This document shows, piece after piece, positions 8,028 through 16,359 of a stretch of 39,622 nucleotides of DNA. Source of the stretch: Bryobacterales bacterium. GTDB taxonomy: Bacteria > Acidobacteriota > Terriglobia > Bryobacterales > Bryobacteraceae. Numbering within the stretch: position 1 is the stretch's first letter; each line of letters starts with the position of its first letter. Below the pieces are notes generated by a model, which saw only the letters and a list, made by a program, of their open reading frames with translations, was not told where the DNA came from and made no database searches. Where the stretch lies: NCBI GenBank assembly GCA_003135055.1, contig PLDF01000481.1, positions 1,553 to 41,174 on the forward strand, written 5' to 3'. A program made the position numbers and the translations under genes.

Positions 8028-8306
8028 CAGGCTGCGGAAGAACTTTCTTGTCATCGGAAATCGCACTTAGAAGCCGCGGAGAAATATCCTGTACATTAAA
8101 GGCCCAACCGCTTGTTCACGCGCGCGGCTTGGTATGCGCATTTGACAGAGCCGCGACCGTAAGGGAGCGGTCACGCACCGTCGAAACATTTGGTCACCTT
8201 ACTGTTTCGCGGCCCCTTAGTAATTCTTGCAAGCGGTTGATTCTACGATCGGGGAAAGAGCCACCCAGGCTGATTGCGCCGCAAAGAGGGGTTTTTCCGC
8301 AGCCTG
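8028..8306. mobile_element. MITE-like element with 16-bp terminal inverted repeats
   Basis: CAGGCTGCGGAAGAAC at 8028-8043 is matched by GTTTTTCCGCAGCCTG at 8291-8306, an inverted pair agreeing at 15 of 16 positions. The 279 bp between them contain no transposase. The terminal sequence resembles ends I associate with transposase-encoding insertion sequences, so this is probably a non-autonomous derivative or decayed insertion sequence. I could not identify a clear target-site duplication. Confidence 0.5.
8144..8172 (+). repeat. Short dispersed repeat, copy 2
   Basis: Shares ACAGAGCCGCGACCGTAAGG with 2895-2914. In this copy the palindrome GACCG-TAAGGGAG-CGGTC is complete. It lies within the 279-bp inverted-repeat element. 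Confidence 0.6.
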
Positions 8307-8344
8307 CGAAATAGCCAACTCCTTGGCCGGTGGAATCCGTTCGC

Positions 8345-8402
8345 GGCGCTCTCAACGCCATGATGAGAAAACTTGGCATCTCTCGCAACGATCTCTGAGT
8401 GG
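8345..8402 (+). pseudogene. Relic of the 3' end of a sigma-54 activator gene
   Basis: CTCTCAACGCCATGATG followed by CTCGCAACGATCTCTGAGTG reproduces the last 16 codons, stop and first downstream bases of the gene at 23990-25435 with very few changes (LNAMMRKLGISRNDL then stop). Nothing upstream of the recognition helix is retained. The junction with unrelated DNA is sharp. Confidence 0.85.
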
Positions 8403-8448
8403 GACTCCAGCCCCAGTGGTCTCCTTTTACTCGGCCGCGGTGGTCCCT

Positions 8449-9060
8449 TCACTCCGCCCTTGATGCCGCGTTCGCAATTCGAACGATTTCTTGAGCGATA
8501 TCCTCGGGTGAAAGTACAAAATCGATACACCCGCTTGCTATGGCGCTCTCAGGCATATCTGGTTGCCCGGCTGTGTCGAGCTTCTGCGCGATGGTAACGC
8601 CCCCCGCTTCTTTTATGCCGCACAGCGCCGCTGCCCCATCGCCATCATAGCCGGAGACAATGACAGCGATCAGTTTGCCGTCCCAGTTCTGCGTGAGGGA
8701 ACGCAGAAAAACCGTAATCACGTCGGGCCATCCTCTAGGCTTTGATATCGGCTTTAGACGGAACTCTCCATCAAGAACGTGCAAATCACGCTGTTCCGGG
8801 ATGATGAACACGCGGTTGGGCTGGATGAGTAATCTTTCGGTTATCAGTTCAACCGGCATTTCCGTGTAGCGCGGGAGAATCTTGTGGAGCAGGGTGGCTA
8901 CGGTTCTCAGGTGATTCACGATGACGATAGCAACACCCATATCGGCCGGCAGATGCTTCAGTAACCGGGTATAGGCGTCGAGGCCGCCGGCCGAACCGCC
9001 CACGCAAACGACGGGAAAGTCTCTTACAACACTCTCAGCTTCCATTGAGAATCGTTCCAC
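8449..9060 (-). CDS. CheB-type protein-glutamate methylesterase domain protein
   Basis: A 203-residue stand-alone CheB methylesterase domain without a receiver domain. The catalytic triad is visible: Ser23 in VGGSAGGLDAY, His50 in VIVNHL, and Asp141 in VSGYDGDGAAAL. Family members hydrolyse glutamyl methyl esters, classically on chemoreceptors. The start is GTG 9060, placed 11 nt after GGAGGG; ATG 9045 is a less well-positioned alternative. It lies 58 nt downstream of, and co-oriented with, the sigma-54 activator 9119-11233, so the two are probably co-transcribed. It sits across a divergent gap from a CheB-CheR hybrid. No chemoreceptor gene is in the window, so its substrate may not be a classical one. 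Confidence 0.88.
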   Translation of the reverse strand: MERFSMEAESVVRDFPVVCVGGSAGGLDAYTRLLKHLPADMGVAIVIVNHLRTVATLLHKILPRYTEMPVELITERLLIQPNRVFIIPEQRDLHVLDGEFRLKPISKPRGWPDVITVFLRSLTQNWDGKLIAVIVSGYDGDGAAALCGIKEAGGVTIAQKLDTAGQPDMPESAIASGCIDFVLSPEDIAQEIVRIANAASRAE

Positions 9061-9118
9061 TTCGAATTTTTCCCTCCGGTATGCAGCGGTCTGCCATCCA
9101 TAGTTTGGCCGGGCATGG

Positions 9119-11233
9119 TCAAAGGTCGCTGCGTGAAATCCCCAGCTTCTTCATCAGGGAGTGCAAGGTCGTCCGTGGTATCCCGAGGCGGTCGGCCGCG
9201 GCGCTGATCACGCCGCCGGTCTCCCGGAAAACGTGCAGGATGTGATTCCGTTCCATATGATCGAGCGTAGAGTCGCCGTCGGCCTCCGGAGCGTCAGCCC
9301 GTAATTCCGACACGGGCGCGCGGAGACTGGGACCTCGCGACAGGATTACGGACCGCTCGATGAAGTTCTCCAACTCGCGTACATTGCCGGGCCACGACCA
9401 ACTCTCCAAGGCTTTCATCGTCTCGGACGGGATGCTATCGATCGTCCGATCCATTTTCGCGGCGTACTTCCTGGTGAAGTGCCGGGCGAGCATGGGTATG
9501 TCTTCGGGATGATCCCGCAACGGTGGCGTAATAATGGGGAACACCTTTAGGCGGTAGTATAGATCGCTGCGGAAGAGCTTATCGCCCATCATCTTGGTCA
9601 GATTCCGGTTGGTTGCCGCCACTAGCCGGACGTCTATCGGGATAGTTTGCGTCCCGCCCAATCTCTCGAAGGATTTCTCCTGCAGAGCCCGCAGCAGCTT
9701 GGGCTGCAGATCCAAGGGAATGTCGCCCACCTCATCCAGAAACAGAGTCCCCCGGTGCGCCATTTCAAAGCGGCCGATCTTTTGCGATAAAGCTCCGGTG
9801 AAGGCTCCCCGTTCATAGCCGAATAGCTCGCTTTCCAGTAACCCGGTCGGAATGGCGGCGCAGTTCAAGGAGACAAACGGACGATTCCTTCGCGGACTGA
9901 TTCTATGGATGCCGCGCGCGATCAATTCCTTTCCCGTGCCCGTTTCGCCCAGGATCAACACTGTCGCATCGGTCGGCGCTACCATTCCCGCCTGACTCAT
10001 GACCCTCTTCATGGCCATGCTGGTTCCCACGATTTCCTCAAAGTTATGGGTAATGCGGGCGACTTCCTGGTCGATATTCTCCAGCCGGTCTCGCTCCCGG
10101 AGGTCCTGCACAAACGTGATCCAGCGAAAAGGGGATAATTTCAGGACGGCCGTGGTCGCCAAAACCGGGGCCCGGGTCCCATCCTTCCGGATCAATTCCT
10201 TTTCGAAAGGCGTGGAAGCTCCGAAGCGTAACCCTTCTTCGTGCGCAAATTCGTCCAAAGCCACGTATTCCCGCGGCGTGAGATCGGGCCACACCAGCCG
10301 TCCGGCGAGCAGATCCTCACGGCTATAGCCGGCGAGTTCGAGAAACGCCTCATTCGCATCGAGAATGCGGTCAAACTCTCCGAAAACCACGCCCGCGATG
10401 GTCGACTCCGCCGGTACCGAGCGCATCCGTGCCCGGCTGCGCCGCAAATTTTCGTCCCTTTCGCGACGGTCGCTAAAGTCCCGCACGATTCTGGCGAAGC
10501 CCTGCAAGGCTCTGTTCTCGTCTTTCAGGGCCATAGTGATGACGTTGGCCCAGAATCGCGACCCGTCTTCTCTCATGTGCCAGCCTTCATCGCCGCAGCG
10601 GCCTTCGCCGGCGGCCTTCTCCAATTCTTCCTGCGTCTTCACGCGAAGCGCATCTTCGCCGGGATAGAGAACCGATACGTGCCGGCCGATAGCCTCGGGG
10701 CTTTTGTAACGGTAAATCCGTTCCGCACCCGCGTACCAGGCGGCAATCTGCCCGTCCACATCCAATAGGAAGAGCCCATAGTCCTGCACACATGACGGAA
10801 TCCTGTTCCGGGAGGGGTCTATATCCGCCTCGGCGGGCTTGGTCTTGTCGCGAAGCAGCAAGAGATGGCGGGCGGGCAACACGTTCCCTTTCGCGATATA
10901 CTCGACATCCCGCGGGATTCCGTCCGGACCCGATAGCTGGAGAGTGCCTGCCTGCTCGCCTTTTTCGAGGAAATCCTGCCAGCGCTCCGAAACCGTTGCC
11001 TTGGTGCCGGGTACTGCAAAATCGTCCAAACTGCGGCCGATGATTTCTTCGCGCGGAAGACCCAGCAGTTTGCCGGCGCCAATGCTGGCCTCACGGTAAT
11101 GACGGTCGTCGTCTGCGATCAGAATGGGCGTGGAAGGGTGGAATACGATCGCACGGAACAGCAGCTCGAGTTTCCTCGGACCCTGCTCTACGAGCCAGTC
11201 GGTGGTTCGTGGCAGAGAGGCCGAGGAGCGCAT
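9119..11233 (-). CDS. PAS-containing sigma-54-dependent transcriptional activator (paralogue 2)
   Basis: About 704 residues from ATG 11233; the frame is open back to 11590, but that extension (Cys/Arg-rich) looks non-coding. The domain order equals paralogue 1: three PAS-like domains (for example LFLLDVDGQIAAWYAGAERI and DANEAFLELAGYSREDL), AAA+ with GETGTGKE, GAFTGA and LFLDEVGDI, and a Fis-type helix-turn-helix (GGVISAAADRLGIPRTTLHS). The chosen start aligns MRSSASLPRTTDWLVEQGP with MSPKGSQSPAPSWLVENGP of paralogue 1. It is more diverged from the other two than they are from each other, especially in the PAS part, suggesting a different ligand. It is followed at 58 nt by a CheB gene and is divergent from the CheB-CheR hybrid. 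Confidence 0.92.
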   Translation of the reverse strand: MRSSASLPRTTDWLVEQGPRKLELLFRAIVFHPSTPILIADDDRHYREASIGAGKLLGLPREEIIGRSLDDFAVPGTKATVSERWQDFLEKGEQAGTLQLSGPDGIPRDVEYIAKGNVLPARHLLLLRDKTKPAEADIDPSRNRIPSCVQDYGLFLLDVDGQIAAWYAGAERIYRYKSPEAIGRHVSVLYPGEDALRVKTQEELEKAAGEGRCGDEGWHMREDGSRFWANVITMALKDENRALQGFARIVRDFSDRRERDENLRRSRARMRSVPAESTIAGVVFGEFDRILDANEAFLELAGYSREDLLAGRLVWPDLTPREYVALDEFAHEEGLRFGASTPFEKELIRKDGTRAPVLATTAVLKLSPFRWITFVQDLRERDRLENIDQEVARITHNFEEIVGTSMAMKRVMSQAGMVAPTDATVLILGETGTGKELIARGIHRISPRRNRPFVSLNCAAIPTGLLESELFGYERGAFTGALSQKIGRFEMAHRGTLFLDEVGDIPLDLQPKLLRALQEKSFERLGGTQTIPIDVRLVAATNRNLTKMMGDKLFRSDLYYRLKVFPIITPPLRDHPEDIPMLARHFTRKYAAKMDRTIDSIPSETMKALESWSWPGNVRELENFIERSVILSRGPSLRAPVSELRADAPEADGDSTLDHMERNHILHVFRETGGVISAAADRLGIPRTTLHSLMKKLGISRSDL

Positions 11234-11625
11234 AAAGGCTTTTCCACTTTTTCTCGGTCGATCCAGGAAGCCAGGTTGCACGTGTCCTTCAAACCGTGGG
11301 AAGCCGAGACTGGCGGACGTAATTACTCTATCACGGGCGCACCCGGAACGCCGTTGATTCGGCCCGTGAACTGCTGAACAAGCCCCCTGCTGCCGGAGGA
11401 GCAGGTATGCACGGAGAGATGGGTACGCATCCTGCTTGTGATGGGCCGCGCATCCCTTGACGGTTCGGTTGCGAATATAACGATCCGCGGGTTCTGACGC
11501 TTTATAATCAAGGTTACCGTGCGGTTCGACTCTGAAACACGATGCGCGGCATCCGGTTCGGTTCAGCCGTTTGCAAGTGCGGCATGACAAGCAGTTGAAG
11601 TAGCGGAAATCGAGGGAACGGCATC
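11234..11625. other. Divergent intergenic region between the activator/CheB operon and the CheB-CheR gene
   Basis: About 390 bp separate two outward-facing genes, so promoters for both should lie here. I see no confident sigma-70 or sigma-54 consensus. Near the left end, similarity to the DNA before position 4426 of paralogue 1 continues for about 35 bases (GGATCGACCG and so on), so upstream DNA was duplicated together with the gene. Confidence 0.4.
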
Positions 11626-14600
11626 ATGGCCGAAACAACGCGCAACGCGAAGGCGCCGGACGAAACAGTCAATCCGGAGCAGGTCGAACCACCACCCGAG
11701 CAATATAGCGCGGAATTCCCGATCGTCGGCATCGGCGCGTCTGCCGGGGGGCTGTCGGCGTTCGAAGCTTTCTTCTCCGCCATGCCCGAGGACGATCCCG
11801 GCATGGCCTTTGTCTTGGTGCAGCACCTGGCCCGGGACCACAAGAGCATTCTTTCCGAGTTGATCCGGCGCTATACCAGGATGCAGGTCTTCGAGGTGGA
11901 GGACGGAATGGCGATCAAGCCTAACTGCGCCTATATCATCCCGCCTAATCGCGACATGGCGCTTGTGAACGGCGCGTTGCAACTGTTGGAACCTACATTA
12001 GCCCGCGGCATCCGGCTCCCCATCGATTTTTTCTTCCGTTCCTTGGCCCAGGACCACCGCGAGCGCGCCATCTGCATTGTGCTCTCCGGCACTGGCAGCG
12101 ACGGGGCACTTGGCGTCAGGGCGGTGAAGGGCGAGGGCGGCATGGTGATGGCGCAGACACCCCAATCCACCGAGTACGATGGCATGCCGCGCAGCGCCAT
12201 CGCTACCGGCATGGTGGATTTTGTGTTGCCTCCACACGAGATGCCCGCTCAACTCCTCGCCTACGTCGCCCACGCGTTTGGGGCTTCCCTCCTTCCAGTC
12301 TCCTCGCAGGCTCCGCAGCCGGCTGACGGGCTGGAAAAAATCTTTCTCCTGCTCCGCTCCCAGACCGGTCATGACTTTTCCCAATACAAACGGAGCACAG
12401 TCCTACGCCGCGTCGAGCGGCGTATGGCCGTCCACCAGATCGACGGGCTGGAAGACTATCTCCGCTATATGGAGCTCACCCGGAGCGAAGGTGATGCGCT
12501 CTTTCGCGAGCTCCTCATCGGCGTCACCAGTTTCTTCCGGGATCCCGAGATTTTCGAGGAGGTTCGGAAACAAGTCATCCCCCGGCTTTTCGCGGGCAAG
12601 GCTGCAGGCTCGGCCATTCGCATCTGGGTTCCCGGCTGTTCCACCGGCGAGGAAGCCTATTCCCTTGCCATGTTGCTTCGGGAACGCATGGAGGACCTGA
12701 AGGAAAATTTCAAGGTGCAGATCTTCGCCACCGATATCGACCACGAAGCCATCAACCATGCCCGCGCTGGCGTTTACCCCTCCAGCATTATCGCCGACGT
12801 CTCGCCGGAGCGGCTAGCCCACTTTTTCGATCAGGACCATCCGGATGGCAGCACCTACCGCGTTCGCAAGACCATCCGCGACATGCTCATTTTTTCCGAG
12901 CACGACCTCATCAAGAACCCGCCGTTCTCGAAACTCGATCTCATCAGCTGCCGCAATCTCTTGATCTATATGGGCGCGGAGCTGCAAAAAAGGCTCATGC
13001 CCTTGTTTCACTATGCATTGAACCCGGGCGGTACGCTGGTCCTGGGCTCTTCCGAGAGTGTGGGAGACTTCGTGAACCTCTTTGCTCCTATCGCTCGCAA
13101 GGCAAGGATCTATCAGCGTAAGGCGCATGATTTCGGCCCTCACCGCATGGGCATCGCGAGTTTGTTCCCGCACCTGCCGGGAAAAGAAATCGCACGGCGG
13201 GCGGGGGGGGGCGCGCTGAGCGACAACAAGCTTCCGTTGCATGAGATCGCCGAACGTACCCTCCTGGAGCACTACTCCCCGGTTGGCGCGCTGGTCAGCG
13301 AACGCGGCGACATCCTGTACCTGCTGGGCCGCACCGGCCGGTACCTGGAACCGACCCCAGGCGAGGCCAGCCTGAATATCTTCAGGATGGCCCGCGAAGG
13401 GCTGCGCGGCGACTTGACCATCGCTCTGCACCGGGCTGTATCGCTTGGAATACCGGCGCGCCAATCGGGTTTGCGCGTGAAAAACGAAGGCAATTTTACC
13501 ACCGTCAATCTAACGGTCCTTCCTGCGCCCACGGACCCGGAAGGAGCCATACCGCATGGCCTGTTTCTGGTTATTTTCGAGGAGGAGTTGGCGGCGGACC
13601 CCAAGCAGTTCACGGAGGCCGCCGTGGATGCCGTGGAAGGCGCGGCAGCGCTCAGCGCGGATCTCGACGCGTATATTGTCAGGCTGAAACAGGAATTGCG
13701 GACGAAGGAGGAATACCTGCAGACTACTATCGAAGAGCTGGAGACCTCCAACGAAGAGCTCCGCTCCGCACACGAGGAAATGCAGTCGGTGAATGAGGAG
13801 CTGCAATCCACCAACGAGGAGCTGGAAACCTCCAAAGAAGAATTGCAATCGGTCAATGAAGAACTGGGCACGGTCAACAACGAACTGCAAGCCAAAGTGG
13901 TGGACTTATCGCGCTCCAACAACGACATGAAAAACCTGCTGAGCGGCATTGGCATCGGCACCATTTTTGTGGACCATCTCCTGCGCATTCTTCGCTTCAC
14001 CCCTACCGTCTCTGCGTTGATCAACCTGATCGAGACCGATATAGGGCGTCCGGTGGACCAAATCCGCTCCAATCTGGCGGGCTATGACCGCTTGGCGCAG
14101 GACGTTAGGGAGGTGTTGGAGAGCCTGGTTCCGAAAGAACTGGAAGTGCAGACCAATACGGGAGAGTGGTACCTGCTGCGCATTCGGCCTTATCGGACTC
14201 TGGAAAACGTGATTGAGGGCGCTGTCATCACGTTTACGGAGATTTCCATCATGAAAAAGGCGCAGGCGGCATTGCGGGATTCCGAAGCCCTGCGACGCTT
14301 GGCCGTGGTGGTGCGCGACGCCCGCGATGCCATCCTGGTGCAAGACATGACGGGTCGCATTCTGGCCTGGAACCCAGGGGCGGAAAGGATGTACGGTTGG
14401 AGCGAAGCTGAGGCGTTGGCCATGAATATTCGCGACCTGATGCCGGAAAGCGAGCGGGAACAGGTCTTGGCGGCCGTCCGGCAACAGTGCCAAGCTGGCG
14501 TCTTTGAGCCGCAACGCCAGCAACGGATCGCGAAAGATAGGCGAATCGTACAGGTATCACTCACTGTTTCCGCGCTCGTGAATGACGCCGGGGAAATGTA

Positions 14601-14637
14601 CGCCATCGCCACTACCGAAAGGGGTGTGGCTCATTGA
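11626..14637 (+). CDS. CheB-CheR hybrid with coiled coil and PAS domains
   Basis: A 1003-residue signalling protein. Residues about 30-215 are a CheB methylesterase domain (IGASAGGLSAF, VLVQHLARDHKS, LSGTGSDGALG). Residues about 225-500 are a CheR methyltransferase (IRIWVPGCSTGEEAYSLAM for SAM binding, LDLISCRNLLIYM). A PAS-like segment follows, then a long Glu/Ser/Asn-rich coiled coil (residues about 685-765, repeated ELxSxNEEL units), then two PAS domains up to the C-terminus. There is no histidine kinase domain, unlike many longer CheB-CheR hybrids. The start ATG 11626 follows weak AGGGAACGGCATC. Nine consecutive G bases at 13203-13211 encode Gly residues within the linker after CheR. It probably couples reversible carboxyl methylation to PAS sensing; the partner protein is unknown. 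Confidence 0.92.
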   Translation: MAETTRNAKAPDETVNPEQVEPPPEQYSAEFPIVGIGASAGGLSAFEAFFSAMPEDDPGMAFVLVQHLARDHKSILSELIRRYTRMQVFEVEDGMAIKPNCAYIIPPNRDMALVNGALQLLEPTLARGIRLPIDFFFRSLAQDHRERAICIVLSGTGSDGALGVRAVKGEGGMVMAQTPQSTEYDGMPRSAIATGMVDFVLPPHEMPAQLLAYVAHAFGASLLPVSSQAPQPADGLEKIFLLLRSQTGHDFSQYKRSTVLRRVERRMAVHQIDGLEDYLRYMELTRSEGDALFRELLIGVTSFFRDPEIFEEVRKQVIPRLFAGKAAGSAIRIWVPGCSTGEEAYSLAMLLRERMEDLKENFKVQIFATDIDHEAINHARAGVYPSSIIADVSPERLAHFFDQDHPDGSTYRVRKTIRDMLIFSEHDLIKNPPFSKLDLISCRNLLIYMGAELQKRLMPLFHYALNPGGTLVLGSSESVGDFVNLFAPIARKARIYQRKAHDFGPHRMGIASLFPHLPGKEIARRAGGGALSDNKLPLHEIAERTLLEHYSPVGALVSERGDILYLLGRTGRYLEPTPGEASLNIFRMAREGLRGDLTIALHRAVSLGIPARQSGLRVKNEGNFTTVNLTVLPAPTDPEGAIPHGLFLVIFEEELAADPKQFTEAAVDAVEGAAALSADLDAYIVRLKQELRTKEEYLQTTIEELETSNEELRSAHEEMQSVNEELQSTNEELETSKEELQSVNEELGTVNNELQAKVVDLSRSNNDMKNLLSGIGIGTIFVDHLLRILRFTPTVSALINLIETDIGRPVDQIRSNLAGYDRLAQDVREVLESLVPKELEVQTNTGEWYLLRIRPYRTLENVIEGAVITFTEISIMKKAQAALRDSEALRRLAVVVRDARDAILVQDMTGRILAWNPGAERMYGWSEAEALAMNIRDLMPESEREQVLAAVRQQCQAGVFEPQRQQRIAKDRRIVQVSLTVSALVNDAGEMYAIATTERGVAH

Positions 14638-14826
14638 CGGCGCCCCTTTGTGGAGCGAATAATTTGAGAATCGACGGGACCAATGACCTCGGCGCCATGG
14701 GCGCTGTGGCAGGTATATCCCCCTGGCCTAAGCGGTAGGCTCGCGAACGCACCTTGGGCAATTGTCTGAGGAACGCGCCCGCTACAGAAGGCAGGGGCCT
14801 CATTTTGGAGCGCACGCCGCGTTGCT

Positions 14827-14901
14827 TCAGCGGACGAACAGCGCGATCAGAATGACAATGGGAATGGGAATGCCGAGCATCAAAAGTATAATTGAACGCA
14901 T
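14827..14901 (-). CDS. Putative 24-residue single-span membrane micro-protein
   Basis: From ATG 14901 to TGA 14827, preceded by an excellent ribosome site (GAGGAG about 7 nt before the start). The peptide is one hydrophobic helix with basic ends: it starts MRSIILLMLGIPIPIVI and ends LFVR. The Pro pairs in the middle (IPIPI) would kink the helix. I believe similar tiny IPIPI-type peptides occur in other bacteria, but I cannot name a family. It lies downstream of, and on the same strand as, the membrane protein gene at 15009-15875. Confidence 0.6.
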   Translation of the reverse strand: MRSIILLMLGIPIPIVILIALFVR

Positions 14902-15008
14902 GGAAGTCTCCTCAAATAGCTTAATCTGAATTCAATAAGTCTTTCAATATTTAGATCGAGCGCCAGCGCTACGGCTCTCCGCAATCGGACTCGAGGACGC
15001 GCCGACGG

Positions 15009-15875
15009 CTAGACGATTACGACATGATCCCGTTGCCTACCCCCGATGGTTGCGGCGAAACTCGCGCAAAACGCGCCAATCAAGAGAGCAAGGAATGCCC
15101 ACAACAAGGAATGCGCCACAGTCTTACGGGCGGTGTCCGCAGTCTCTTGAGCCCTCGCAAAAACATCGGATACCCGTTTTTCGGCATCGGCTTGACTAAG
15201 GCCCGTTCTTGCCGCTACCAACTGGGCTAGATAGCTTTTGTCTGCCGCCGGAATATCCCCCTGCCGAAACGCATTCGCAAAAATGCGTCCAGCCTCACCG
15301 CGCACTGAGGTACTATTCGAGTCCGGCTTTGCGCTCTCCGAACGGAACAAGGTATCTACAAAATACTCGTTGGGATCGGCCTGCAGCCCTTCGGCCTGAA
15401 CACCCGTTGCCCTCCCGGTCCCGCCTGCAGCGGATGATGTCGCGGCGCCCACCATGGAGGCAGCTGCGGCCGCCAAAAAAGCCGCCGTGATTACAAGGGC
15501 AACCGCCCACGCCAGAAACCCGTGCGCCGTATCGCGGAAATACACTTCGTCCGTATGAATATTCGCCCATTTCGTGCGCAGCCGGCCTGCCAGATATCCA
15601 CCCATCGACGAACTTATGATTTGCATTAAGATCAGCCACACGATGGCTGCCGTACCGATCGTCGAGGTCGACACGCCGACGTTCGACCAGGGCGAAACCG
15701 AAGAAAGGCCCAGCCCAGTGCCCAACGCAAGCAAAATAAGCGACAACGCAGCAGTCACAAATCCGCCGCCAATCACTGCCGCCCAAGACACACCCGACGA
15801 GTTGGCCTCATTATTGACTGAAGGCCCGGTAACGCCGGCTTGATAGGGGGCTGTCGATTTTGGAATTTGTTCCAT
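15009..15875 (-). CDS. Polytopic membrane protein of unknown function
   Basis: A 288-residue protein from ATG 15875 (MEQIPKSTAPYQAG); AAGGAAGGAAAA lies just upstream, so the in-frame extension to 15950 is rejected. Membrane segments are at about residues 28-55 (AAVIGGGFVTAALSLILLALG), 75-97 (IVWLILMQIISSSMGGYLAG), 122-145 (LAWAVALVITAAFLAAAAAS) and near the C-terminus (LLWAFLALLIGAFCASFAAT). Between the third and fourth is a soluble region of about 100 residues with an alpha-helical, acidic stretch (LSQADAEKRVSDVFARAQET). The layout resembles membrane proteins annotated as hypothetical in Proteobacteria and Acidobacteriota. I do not recognise a functional family. Genes for stress proteins flank it. 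Confidence 0.75.
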   Translation of the reverse strand: MEQIPKSTAPYQAGVTGPSVNNEANSSGVSWAAVIGGGFVTAALSLILLALGTGLGLSSVSPWSNVGVSTSTIGTAAIVWLILMQIISSSMGGYLAGRLRTKWANIHTDEVYFRDTAHGFLAWAVALVITAAFLAAAAASMVGAATSSAAGGTGRATGVQAEGLQADPNEYFVDTLFRSESAKPDSNSTSVRGEAGRIFANAFRQGDIPAADKSYLAQLVAARTGLSQADAEKRVSDVFARAQETADTARKTVAHSLLWAFLALLIGAFCASFAATIGGRQRDHVVIV

Positions 15876-16096
15876 GCGATTTTCCTTCCTTCGTGTCTGA
15901 AATAACCAATGGTGAAACAAGCAAGCCCCAGGCCCCGGGCCAAGCCCCAATTACGCCACTGAGGAGTTGCTATCGCGCCTCGTAAAGCAAGTGAAGTGCC
16001 AGTGTGGGCGATTTACCCCGAGGGGCGTGAAAATTACCGTTCGTAAGTTCAAACCGCGCATGGGCTTGGCAACCCAAGCCTATCCTCGCTGCTTGC

Positions 16097-16140
16097 GACG
16101 ATCCGCAGTCACCTGACGCGACGATCCGTAGTCACCTGAT
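16097..16140. repeat. Tandem duplication of a 22-bp unit
   Basis: GCGACGATCCGCAGTCACCT and GCGACGATCCGTAGTCACCT follow one another directly with a period of 22 bp and one mismatch. It could be a pair of binding sites or a simple slippage duplication. Confidence 0.7.
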
Positions 16141-16148
16141 CGGGTATC

Positions 16149-16197
16149 TTCAAAGGTCGCTGCGTGACATCCCAAGCTCCTTCATCGTAAAGTGCAA
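16149..16197 (-). pseudogene. Relic of the 3' end of a sigma-54 activator gene (reverse strand)
   Basis: TCAAAGGTCGCTGCGTGA followed by CATCCCAAGCTCCTTCATC matches 9118-9160, the last codons, stop and flank of the reverse-strand activator (TCAAAGGTCGCTGCGTGA is identical). About 40 of 50 positions agree. Nothing else of the gene is present. Confidence 0.7.
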
Positions 16198-16359
16198 TGA
16201 ATCCATTCTACGGCGCCGGCGCACGCCGACCGCGTGGTTCGGCGCTGAAATTGCTAAGCTAACCCCTTCCGGCGGTCAGGAAGATCACGAGGGCCACGCT
16301 TTGCTGTCCTGCCGGTCGTCATTTCGAAGATAAACACCCAATAGGGAGAGAGGCGAATC

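Larger units (their letters stand above)
7850..8448. other. 600-bp gene-free region made of duplicated and mobile-element debris
   Basis: It contains, in order, duplicated DNA shared with 1441-1525, a 279-bp element with terminal inverted repeats (8028-8306), a dispersed repeat inside that element (8144-8172), and a relic of the 3' end of a sigma-54 activator gene (8345-8402). No open frame resembles a protein. Confidence 0.55.
15876..16359. other. Divergent intergenic region with tandem repeat and activator-gene relic
   Basis: Between outward-facing genes. It holds a stem (GGCTTGG-CAAC-CCAAGCC) near 16062-16079, a 22-bp tandem repeat at 16097-16140, and a reverse-strand relic of a sigma-54 activator 3' end at about 16149-16197. 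The ribosome site of the collagen-like gene (AGGGAGAGAGG, 16342-16352) is the last element. Confidence 0.5.

Noticed and set aside
11234..11590. N-terminal extension of the reverse-strand sigma-54 activator
   Set aside because: The extension is Cys/Arg-rich without homology in the paralogue; alignment of the paralogues supports a start at 11233.
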